Below are positions 45,345 to 57,400 of a DNA stretch of 64,000 nt, piece by piece (the stretch's first letter is position 1; the number at the start of each line of letters is the position of its first letter). The stretch comes from Marisa cornuarietis (taxonomy: Eukaryota; Mollusca; Gastropoda; Architaenioglossa; Ampullariidae). The stretch spans positions 1,240,001 to 1,304,000 of the forward strand of contig SMMW01000130.1 in NCBI GenBank assembly GCA_004794655.1, read 5' to 3'. The notes beneath the pieces are model-generated. The model worked only from the letters and a program-made list of their open reading frames with translations. It searched no databases and was not told the origin of the DNA. The translations under genes were made by a program, and so were the position numbers.

Positions 45345-45560
45345 ACTTATCCAATCAACTGCTATTATTGTGTCCTATGCTGCAGCTTCTATGCGGTTTG
45401 ACAACAAAGGAGACAACAATCCAACAATCTGTGCATGATTTTTTTTCAAATTTCCAATCAACTGCCATTATTTTGTTTTTTTGTATTGTAGCATCTCTGC
45501 AGTTTGACACACAAAAAATTATACATTGCTTAAACAATCTTTGCATGATTCTTTCAAATC
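45345..45560. repeat. Two-unit tandem duplication, about 110-bp unit
   Basis: CCAATCAACTGC.ATTATT to GCATGATT occurs twice in succession, with shared GTTTGACA and AACAATCT.TGCATGATT.TTT. Confidence 0.7.
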
Positions 45561-46524
45561 AAGAGATCAGTAGCTTACACAAAGACTTTCTCATAGCACT
45601 TCACCTCCCTTCACTACATCTCACTCACAGTTAAGTTCATGATGGTTATACAATTGTAAGAAATGTAATGCATTCTCAATCAGCTTCAATCAAAATGTAC
45701 AGATTACCCTTTGTTGTCAATGCAGTAACAAGTGTATTCATGCACATCAGCTCCCCTAGTATGGAACCTGACATATTGGTAAAGGGCTCTTGTATTTTAA
45801 GGGATCTATGCCTATGGTAAGCTGGCAAGGAACAGACTTTCTGAAAATGTATTATGCTTTTAATATCTTTTCTCTTCACAGCCTGTTTTTTTTTAAGGAC
45901 ACACCATCTAAAACATGTATCACTCACATTTTATTATTAAATTGTTAATCTTCCTGATTGCAATACTAGTGTTTTACTTATGCATGTGGCTTTGACACTC
46001 TTCTTGATCTTCTGAACCTGAGTAACATGAAGACTAGCGCAACTCTGCATGATTACATGCATCAATTTTGCTTTTTTGTGCATGTTGATGTTAACATTTT
46101 TATTTGGTGATTGCATATGTACAAGAGTGAGGGAATGACATTTTCACATGCCTCATGGACATTAAAACATCTTTGGCAATCACTTTTGCCGCTGATAAAT
46201 GCATTTCACCCTATTTAACTGTTGGGTTGCTTAACTGCTAACTGGATACATACTTAAAATTCCCATCTTCAGTTTGGACATTGTTAGCGTTGTAACTGGG
46301 GTTTCAACCTGAATGCTCAACATCACAGAAAGATCATCCAAGAATTTTGTTTGGAATATTCCAGTTATGAATACTCTCAAAATCACTGGCAGTATCATGG
46401 AATGGTCAAAGCTGGATAGTGGCTTTATGTGCAAATGTTTAACTAGGAGTAGCATCGTCCAAGAAGAAAGTAAAACTGACGACAAACAGAAAATACAGAA
46501 GATGGTTTACCAAAAGGTTGAGAG

Positions 46525-46680
46525 GTAGTGTTTTAGACAGAGCCTGCAACAAAGGCTACATTACGGTAAACAGGTGCCTCATGCAGAGAAAGAACAGTGT
46601 GCCTGACACCTGAACCCCTAGGACAGGTTTTGATCATCTGTGTACTGGTGCCACCAGCCACTACAAATGGTTTCACAGGA
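46525..46680 (+). mobile_element. SINE-like repeat, second copy
   Basis: Matches 42427-42606: GTAGTGTTTTAGACAGAGCC, GGCTACATTACGGTAAACAG, TCATGCAGAGAAAGAACAGT, TGGTGCCACCAG. More decayed than the first copy. Confidence 0.55.
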
Positions 46681-47496
46681 GTCAGAAGATAAAATGTTTA
46701 AACTGATACTGAACCTCTGGGGGTGGTAGGTATTGCACAACCAGTGCCATGTATGAGGCGATGACATTGAACCTCTCATAACTGACAATTTCAGATGGAA
46801 TCTTCCCATCCTTGCATGGTCAAATCCATACTACCATAGGCCAGGGCAGAGGCAGAGTCAAGCTCACAGGCAGGGACCTCATACAAAGACATGTTAACAT
46901 ACTTGTGTTAAGAACAAGCGTAAAACCTTATTGTAGGGGTGTCCCCAGGAAGAAAATGTGACTAATTCTAAAACAGTACTTGTGCCCAGAGGAAGTCACT
47001 TTAAAACTACACAACAACATTTGAGACTCTGATATGAAAGTAAAAGAAATGTCTAGATTTAACGCCTACAATAAAACTGTTTAAAGTGTTTATAAATCAT
47101 GGCCCCACTATGAAGAAGTGCATGATTAAATAATGCCATGTATGCATAGATCTGTGGTTTTGAGGGGATTTTTTACACTTATTATGCCCTTTATTCTCAT
47201 GCGTACACACAGAGATACGCATGCACATGCAGGTATATGTTTGAACAGAATTTGGAATGAAAAGAGATACTTAGAAACCTTTTTGTTGTAAACTAAAACA
47301 CTGCTACAGATTAATGTAGCAAAACCATGCACCTCTAAATGTTTGGTCCACGTCAATTTAATGTCATGCTGGGTATTTCATTCCTCAGAACCCTCCAAAA
47401 AGCTTAGGTGATTTTCAACTCCAGATTAAATGTCCAATACACTGTTAGTAGTCACTGTATTTGATGTTTAGTCTTACTGCACTCAAAAATTGAAGT
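46681..47496. other. Unassigned spacer
   Basis: No supported feature was found. Part of it may be 3' UTR of the minus-strand Drosha gene, but no polyadenylation site could be fixed. Confidence 0.3.
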
Positions 47497-47907
47497 ATGA
47501 GTAATCATGCTGAATTCATTCTCAAAATATTGCTTTCAACTTTTAAAGAAAATCTGCCACCTCGCAAATGCCTTTGCTTGAAGATTATCACACCCTTGGC
47601 TGTAGATCGAGATTCTGTTTCAAGATTGAATTATTCTGACTTGTATCTTCTTTTCGGGTTGCTTTTAGTTCCCCCAAAATTAATTCAATGTTTACAAAAA
47701 AGCAAAGAAACAATTAAAATATTTGGTAAAATAACTAAATCTACTTTACATAATTGCTTTATCATTGCTTTCCTATTTTATTCAGGAGTTTTCTTGAATG
47801 ACCTTGAACCTGCTAGCATTTTTCTGCCCCAATTAAGTATAGCATTAAAAAATAAAGAAATAAAAACCAAAATAGAAAATAAAGGAAAAAAGCTAAATAT
47901 TTTGTGA
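47497..47907 (+). other. Unassigned 136-codon open frame
   Basis: This AT-rich frame encodes a Leu/Ile/Lys-rich protein with two hydrophobic stretches (LYLLFGLLLV and FIIAFLFYSG). It is the longest frame between the C1q array and Drosha. I do not recognise a domain, and in AT-rich DNA a frame of this size can arise by chance. It could also lie antisense to the Drosha 3' UTR. Confidence 0.15.
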
Positions 47908-48410
47908 ATCACAGTTATCACTGAACAGCTGTTTTCATGGCTGTCTACTCATAATATGGCGATGAAGGCCAGTGAAGGCAGGAAAAGTAGCAAAATGCGA
48001 CACAAGGGACAGACTAGAAGCAAAGAGCTGAACAATGCAGCATCATCATGACAGTCATCTTCATAAAAATTTTTATGTTGATAGCGAGTCAATACAAAAA
48101 TTTGATATGCCTGCTGGAGAGAAGGAGCACTTTGCCCGAGACATAAAAAACTATCAAATAAGAACACATTCATAACTACAGGCCACAGAAGGTGGATGGA
48201 TGTACCAAAAAATATGCATATATTAAACCATTAGTGGCTGAAAACTATACTCACCATGTACAGTGCCCATTTCAAACAACAGTATGAGACAATTTCAGTA
48301 TGAGAATATCTCAGTCAAAAGCTGTGGCACATTCTGCCCAGGCTGGCATGTAACAGGATTCCTGAGGGAATTTCAACGTTATTCACAATAAAAAATTGAG
48401 CAACAACACC

Positions 48411-51400
48411 TCAGTCCATAGCACCCCTCCCTCCCCGCCCAGGTCCAGGTTCTCCAGAGGAGGGAGAAGGCTGACAGGAGCTTCGGGACTTGGACTTGTA
48501 GGAGCGGGATCGATGCGAGCGATCACTCAAATTGAGTCGCCGATCAAGAAATCGTTTCTGGTGCTGTAGTATAGGGAACAATTCTGTATAAAAAAAAGGA
48601 AAAGATTAGGAAATTGAACAGAATCTAGTATCTACAACAAAAATGTAACATCTAATTTTATGTATTTAAATTGCATAGCTGAGGTATATAATAAAACAAT
48701 TCAAATGTAGATTGCAATTTTTAATTTTGTTTCCAGTTGCTTATGCCTAGACACTCTTACCATTGCCATTGCTAAATAGGTCAAAAGGTCATCACTCACC
48801 TGATCGTATCTCTAAGGCGTTGTTTGCAGCGGACATTTCTGCTTGCTGTATGCTGTGTCCTGTGCCAGTAGCCAGTCTTTCCCCTCGAAAGTAGACAGCA
48901 ACCACATATTTCCTTGTATTGGATGGTCCCAGTGACTCAATCACCCTTGACGAAACAAACACCCAGTTGTATTAGCAAAGCCAGAAAATAAGAAACAATG
49001 CAAAGACTTCTTTAGTATAAAATGTATTGTTCACAACTCACCCTCTAAGCTTTAAAAAAACAAAATGCTGGAAAATCATCACAGATGGATCAACTCAGAA
49101 ATCTGTTAGGGATAATCTCCACCAAGTTTTTACCTTCTTTCCATTTTCTCATTAATTTTGTGCATTTATTTTGTGGAGAATAAGCAAATATAATTCTTTG
49201 CCTTTCATTATTTGAGGAAAGGTTAGTTTCAATGAAAGGAACCAAAGAGGTAAAAAAGATTGATGTATTGGTAAGATGCTGTTAAGATATCCAGTCCTCT
49301 CGTCTCCAGAGAGGTGAGACTTACTTGTACACAGGAATGTCAGGCTCACCCCCCCCCATCTTCCGCAAGGTTAGACAGCACTGTTGTAACTGAGACTTGG
49401 GGTCATTCCAGTCTTGATTTAAAATGAAGTCCTGCACAAGTATACATAATGCGACTGAGAGCAAGCCTGCACAGGAGCACAAATTATCACTCAGTTTATA
49501 GCCGTTCTTAACCAGACAAACATGGACAAGGCTTCAACCAAGTTTGGTAAAGTTTTTTTTAACGACATGTTATATTACAGCTTTTTCAAAAAGCTTCAAT
49601 ATGTCAAAACTTTGCCAAACTTAATCAAACGCTTGACCATATTTGTCAAGTTAAAAAAAAGACCTTTTACTACTGGCATGTGCACACAAAAGTAGATAAG
49701 TAAACATGCAGACATGCACACTAGCACTTGTACTCCCACACGCACACACCCATGCGCCTGTGTGTGCACAACTTGATACTATACCATGTAAGGTCAATGA
49801 TATTACCACATCAAAGAAAAAATATATAGATATACACTATACCAATTACTGCAAAATCTCTCTCAAGCTTTGATGTCTTAACTGTAGTCAACAATCAACC
49901 TTCTGTTTGGTCATCAAATCAATCTTTTTATTTTCTGTGTTACTGTAGATGACTAGCACAGAAGATATAACACATCTGGTTGGGTTCTTAAAAATTATCA
50001 CCAACAAACCCACCTCAAGCCGAGGGAAGAAGCAGACATTGCAAAATGTTTTACAGTAGTCCATACCACTGTCAACATACAGGGATCCTAGAAATGCTGA
50101 TAACAAAAACATTAAGAACAGGAAGAGATAATAAAACAGATGCACAAAACATACACATTTTTACTTTTCAATTCATGAAAAATGTAATAAAATTGATCAT
50201 AACAATCTAGATTAAGGGCTCTGCATAGCACAAAATTGGTTCTTCAGCATTAAAAAAAAACCAACAACCCAAGCATTCACACCATATTCTGGACTTATTA
50301 AAGTGCCAGAGACAAGATGAAACAATTTAACTCTTAACCCCTCAGTTTCCTGCTCAACTGTAGACCATGCATTTTCAACCGAAAAGTGAAAACATTAATG
50401 GCAGACAGAAGTGACTCACATTCCAAAAGGTCAGCCTTCTGTTTGGTCTTCATGTCAATCTTATCACTTCCTGTATTACTGTAGATGACATAGTCTGTCA
50501 TCCCAAGGTCATCACACACAATGCTCTGAGTGCGGCTGTTGACGAGGGAACTTCTTAAGAGCTGCAGAACACAAGACCCTCCATTAGATAAGCCAAAAAA
50601 AAAAAAATAAAAAAAATAAATAAATAAAATAAAATAAAACATTGTAAATTCTCCTCTCACTCTTTAGAGATACACAAGACCTTTTTCATTCAAAAGCCAA
50701 AAACAAAATAAATATAAATCCTCCTCTCACTGTTCTGAGCTCCACAGCACATCAGATTAAAACAAACATTGTAAGTCTGCCTCTCCCTTTCCAACAGATT
50801 CTAAAAGGTTAAAAAAAATTTCACTGAGGTAAAAGTTGTGTGGCCTAGCGGCCATAACGGCAGTAAACGTAACCGGTTCCCCATGTCTAGGGCATGTGGA
50901 TTGTGGTCCAGCCTACAGCACACTTAAATTCACCTCAATTATTTTCTCTAAAAGGAAGAGATCTCCACAGTACAGCACACTAACCATGCTAGGAATCCTC
51001 CCCAAAGATTTAAACCATCCTCTTAGAAGAAGGATGATCTAAATGTTTTTTCGTATGGAAAGTAATGTCACTATTTGGAACAAAGCCAAGCTTTGAAATG
51101 GCATAAACCTTGGTCAAAAGTCTAGTTTCTTAAGACAAAATCATTTAATTTGTTTTACTTTTAGTTAAAGAAGAACTTAAATGAATAGAAATAACAACTT
51201 GACACTACGTACTGAGAGGTGCCCTTCGTGGTGCTCAGGAAAATGGTGGTACAAGTATTCAGAGGCAATCAACTGCAGTACTGTATCCCCCAGGAACTCC
51301 AGCCTCTGATTGTGTCCCCTGATCAGTAAAACACCACAAAGCACCATTATAACCTCCATTACATGAGGTTTCAGCTTATAGTTATTTTTGCTTTTCTGAG

Positions 51401-54400
51401 ATCTGTTTAATCAACATTTCACAAAATCTCAATATAGTAAGAATCTCACTGAAGCCAAACTAGTAATGCATTTCCAGTCCTTACAATCTGAAAGGCAACA
51501 ATTTGTTGAATGCAAACATAAAATATCTTTATTAATCTTTTTCAGGAAATTGTTCACATAAATAAAAACACACAAAGGGCAAAGGGCATGTCAACATAAT
51601 ACTTGCACACAAACATATTTCCTCTCTCACAACAAAAACTGAAATGCTCACATTGTAAGCAAGTTGTAGCCAACATTTCTGTGGGTGAAAGCCTTGGCTA
51701 GCAGACGAATATGTGTGAATATCACACCAATGGCATCTTCAAACCCCACCAATTTCTGCACATCAGCAAAATAAAAAAAAATTTTGATCTACTCAAACTC
51801 TTCTATATACAATGCTACAAGTGGTACAAATCCCAAACAAAAATCTTGTGATTTTTATTTATATCTGTTATACCTTATGTCATCATCAAATTACTACTGT
51901 AGTTGTCAGAAAATACCATACCTTTATTCCCCCCTCGTCTTTGTCTTTACAGCAATTTAACACAGAATAGCGCTGTTTGATTAATACTATCAGATTAACA
52001 CTATTAAATTAACTATCCTGACCTACTAAAATGCATGCTCCAATCAGGTTTCTCTGACTGACTAATTCTCAATGTGGCTCATGTAACTAATTCTCAAGCT
52101 AAGCAGCTCATGTAACCTCACATCTAGCCATGCAGCTAATGTTTTACCTGGAGAGCAGGGCTGGACTCTATCCAGTGTCGATCACCACCTGGCTCGTCTT
52201 CTTGCAGAGGGTGCAATGGCAGCTCCATCCATGTCTTGAGACACACACCATCATCTCCAAACAGAGTCTGTGCAAATATCTTGTCCACAACTTCAACTCC
52301 TCCATCAATGAACAAGGCGCCTGTTGTAACAGAAATACCATTTATGGTAAATGATTTAAGCAAACACTCTGGAAAAATTGCAACCACAGATTCTAAAGAC
52401 CACAAACAGCATTTTGGGATAATATCTATGTTAAGAATCACGAACAGCCATCCCACTAAAATGAAAATCTAAAAGAAGAAAACGAGTTAACAAGTTATTC
52501 TTCTCCTGACCATTTGATGGTTTTAATTTACAAACATAAGAGTGTATACAGAAAGACACACACATACAGAGAACACATACTGTATGTGTGCAAGCATACA
52601 CCTGTATATACATCCCACAAATAAAGTCACATGGCCACCCTCAAAACTCCTACACCATCAGATCTATCAGTCACAACCTGAACACTTTCAAAACTGCTCC
52701 TACCCATCAAAGCCTCAAAGCAGTTGGCCATGGCATGTCGGAGGTCTGACTCATGGCACAGGTCGGGGCCATGAACATAGAGCATGAAGTCCTGAAGGTG
52801 AAGGTGCTGTGCAAAAAAAAACCCCACAAGAGTGAGCTAACCTCAGACAGCACACAAGTTTGGTACTGTCACATTGACACCTACCTTAAAATCTGCAAAG
52901 CTATCTTACCTTCATGACCAGAAAGCTATAAGCACAGATGTAGCTTTTGACCTTGAAACAGAATGCGACCACCACAATGACAAAGATCCATGCTAGAAAC
53001 AATACCCACATCACACTTTGTTGGTTTGTTTTCATAGTTTAGAGGCTTGCCAAAAAAGCAAAAACAAAAAAAAACAAAAAACATAAGGATGGCATTTACT
53101 TGTGGCATCTTCTAAAATATTATGAGGGCAAAAATAACCCCTGAACAACAAAAAATAGCCAGACACTGCTGGCGTCTTACCTTTGCTAACACAGCTAGAT
53201 GCTGATTTTGCACGATGGCTGTTCTGTAGGTCGACAACCCTCCCTCTTCGAGCCAGGGAAACATGTAGAAAAGGTGGACACTAAAACAGAACAACACAAA
53301 ACAATGAAGACTACATTATAGCACTATTATGAACCAGAGGTTGCCAGAATTATCTTCTTTATTCAATTAAAAAAAACATTTAAAAAGTTTCAGAGCTATC
53401 CAATTGTTACCTTGTGCAGGTACAAAATAAGCAAACTTAAGAACCAGACCAAAGTTGAGAGATTTTTGTACTTAAAATTAAAAATGGTTAGCATTGCAAT
53501 GGAGATAATAATAATACTACATCTTTAAATGAACTGACCTGGAAAGAAACTCTACAACAGCATCACCAAGAAACTCAAGCCGTTCATTGTGAGGTATGTC
53601 AGACATGGTCTCCTCTTTCTTTCCCATGCGAGACATGATGTCCACCAGAATGTTGATGCCTGTGAATTAGACAAAGGTTGAGTTTACATCCCTGAAAGTT
53701 TCCTTCTGTTTCACTGGTTTGGTTTCTACACTCTCCTTGTTCTCTGTCTGGGTCAGTTGCTACACACACTCTAGTAACAGCAAACAAGAAAGAAAATACC
53801 TGTATGGTGTACGTGGGAAAAAAAACAAATTCTTTATTTAACATGTGTTTGTGATCAAAAATGAAATATAATAAACAAAAGGGTACCTCTTTTTCTTGTG
53901 TTTTGGTAATACACCCGGCGGTCACCATACTCCACCTGCCGTAGGCCACAGTTTGTCAAGGAATTACGCGCATGGGCAGGATTGGTGCCATAGTTTGTGC
54001 GAAAGGAGGTGTGCGTTAATGAAAGCTGTTAACAAAGAAAAACCCCAAAGGCATAAACATGATGTGAATATCGGATCATGTTGAAAAAGATGCTAGATCT
54101 TACACCTGAAGAAAATAGTGTTGTTGTAAGCACAGACAGCTCTATTCTTCCAGTAAGTGAACTAAATAGTGGCCTTATTTCAGCCATGATGAGTAAATAC
54201 CTGCAACAGTGCTCTGTCTTTAAACTTGTATTGCAAGTTGTCCTCCAAGACTCTCAAACAGGCATGTAGTCGCAGATGGCTAAGAAGCACAGGCAAAAGC
54301 AGTGCATGCTGCAGAAGACACAGGACACAGGGTATGTACTGGCATGGTAAATTTGCAGAAAATATCTTAGGGCATGAAATGTATTTATAAGTTTGTACAA

Positions 54401-57400
54401 AACATCGAGAATATGGAATACCCATTCATTTTAAGTACAAGTGTATCAGGATGCGTGTACCTTTTGTTAGCAGTCTGTCTGAAAGACATCAACACCTTTA
54501 ACAAAATGAGAGCTGCTTATATATATATATAAAACACCCTGAGTGGATCACTCTTGAGTTTATTTTCTGTGGTGTAGATGTTGTTACCCCACTGATGTCT
54601 GTCCAAATGAGCAGAAGACTTTCTTATGGCATATTCTTAGCCACATGGACAAAACTTATGCTCCAATCAAAACAAAAGAAACATTAAAAATTCCACACAC
54701 AGCCAGTGAGAGAAAACTGAAGTCATGAAGTCAACATAAATAAAAATAATAAAAAAGCCAGGTTAGAGACTCTCACTATACCAAGATTGTTACAGTGATT
54801 TATACTGCAGTACTAAAGGAAAGGTTTATAAAGCACTCACTTGACAAATATCAGACTTCAAGCCGGTGCGGATAAATCCTTCACTGGGAAGCTCAACTGT
54901 GACCTCCCTTTTCATTGTACTGGATGGTGTAAAGAAAAATACACATTCTGAGAGCTACTTCTTTACTGAAATTACAATTTCTGATCAAACACTTTTGTAT
55001 TTGTACAAAAATCTTTTTCTTTCAGTGCAGCAGGAAACATAAATCAATAACATTTGAATATCCTTTTACAAACTATTCTTTAAAAATAATCTGTACCATA
55101 AACTTTTCAAGCTGATTTCAATGATGATTTATCCAACAAACTGAGGCTTAATTATAACTGTTAATCTATTATTTTAAAGGACTGATTAAGCAAACAGAAT
55201 ACACTAACTCCTTGACTCTTTTCAGAGCAGCATTTCAAATGAGTTTTTCAGAAAACAAGACCCATTATAAACATATGATTCAGCGTCTCATGCTTATTCT
55301 GATGGAAGCATCATTTATAAAATCCTTCTGGCTTTTTTTTTTAAAAGTTAAAACCACCCTGATGGCAACCTCTAAAATCAATAAGTCAACCAGTTCACAT
55401 TTAACAATACATCATTAATAATTTCAGCTCTCTACCACCATATGTAATATCAACAATCACATCAAGACATGGTACAGGGGAAGAAACAGACCTTTTCATC
55501 TGAATCTCTTGCAGATGAGCTTCCTTGTTCTTAAGCTTGACTTTGTCTTCACGGCTTACCTTAGGCTTTGAGTTCAGAAGGTGTTTGAATTTGACATATT
55601 GCTTCCATGCCTTCTGGTATCTAAAGTGCCACAACCGAAACAAACTCTTTTTACAACTTTTCAGACTAGTTGGAAATTGCAAGTATTGGTTTTTAAGATC
55701 TTGTTCAGAATGATTTTACACTGATCTAGTTGATAAAAAGATGATTTAGAAATGAAAAAAAACTTCTGATAGGAGTCAATGTATAGATGAGTGAGTGTAG
55801 ATTAACAAACAAATTTCTTCAAGCCACCTCCACGTAGTTTTCTAACTACTTACGCTGGATCACCAGCATAGCTAAGCTGTGCAGGACGAATTCCAAAGTG
55901 AACAACAAGGGGGGGCACTTGTTCTCCTTCTAACAGCTTGGTCCGGTCCAGCTGGTCCACACGCACAGAACTGGGTTTCTGTAAAATGGCAAACTCCCTA
56001 AATACTTCAGGTTGAAGACTGTCTAATGTCACAAACTGGAAATGTGTAACTCCAGTACAAAGAGCCAGCAGAAAAGAACAGATTCAGCAAAGTAACACTC
56101 AGCACTTGCTGTGTGATAAAGACCTTTGGATGTGCGGACATGAAAAGTAACAGAAATATGCAAATAGGTTTAAGAAATACCAAACATAAATGCAAAATCT
56201 TTTTAAAAAGTCTTTAATCAACAAATAATCTTTGTGTGACCTACAGAAATCAGACTGTCGTTTAATGGAGAACAAAAGGGCAGAACAAAAGACTGTTAGG
56301 AGAGAAAAAAATGATGAAGAGACAAGTTCTGACCTTGCTTGGGTAGGTGATGATCATGCCACACACCACATCCACCCAAGACTGCCACTCTTCCTTTGTC
56401 ATCTTTGCTATCAAAGGAAGATCACTCTCTGCTACCAAGGGCCGTGCACTCCTCAAAAGATATTTCAATACTTCGTTTATCGAGAGGATTTCTTTTCCAT
56501 TTTCTGAAAATAAAAATAATAATATTAATAGGAAAATAGGCTGTTAATAAAAATCAAGAAGCTATGTTGTGACATTCAATGATCAGAATATTTACATGCA
56601 AAACATTTGTAGAATCAAAGAGTGGGTACTAAAGTATTTATCTTAAAAATCGTATGTTAAAAATGGCTTATTTGTGACAACAAAGACCCGTGTGTTTGTG
56701 TGTGTTTACACTTAAACATGCATTTCTACACACATATTTCTTTCATGCTTATGCACAAAAGCTTTTATGGCCCTCCGTACCTGGCAGTGATCTGGCAAAG
56801 CGTGGCATAAGATGGAACCTATTACAACCACTTCCAAATCCCTTCCAGTCCATATCAATCAGTTCCAGGATTTCCGTGAATAAAAACCTATTCAGGAGGT
56901 CCAAACTTCGAATGGTAAAGTTCTGTTGAAATGGAATATTTGTGATATACTCATGAGTCATGTGATGCACTCAGTAAATGTATGCTAATACATTTTTTTT
57001 TTTTGCAGAAATATACGACAGCTTAGATGGTTCAGAAATAAGGAATGGTTAGAAAAAAAAAGGAAAATGAGAGGAAAAAAACAGTACACTCATCAGTCTG
57101 CAAATAATGGTGCAGCATACTTTCTCCACCTGATCCAGCTGTCCAATAGAATAAAAAAGGCAAGAGAGAAAGGCCTTCACAAAAAACCTGGCTTTAAGAT
57201 AAGTATGGTCTTGAACATCTCACACCCTAATGACTGAAGGATTATGGGACCGCCTTCATTATAGTGACAATAAGTACATAAGCAAATGACAAACCTCAGG
57301 AGCTTGCTCCTCAAAGAAGTGAATGGTATACTCTATGTGGAATCGAATCACCTTACACAGTGGAACCTGCCATTCACCAACAGAATATACATCTGTTACT

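Noticed and set aside
50836..50920. tRNA-like patch with GGTTCCCC and GGCC motifs
   Set aside because: The arms do not pair into a cloverleaf and there is no convincing A and B box spacing.
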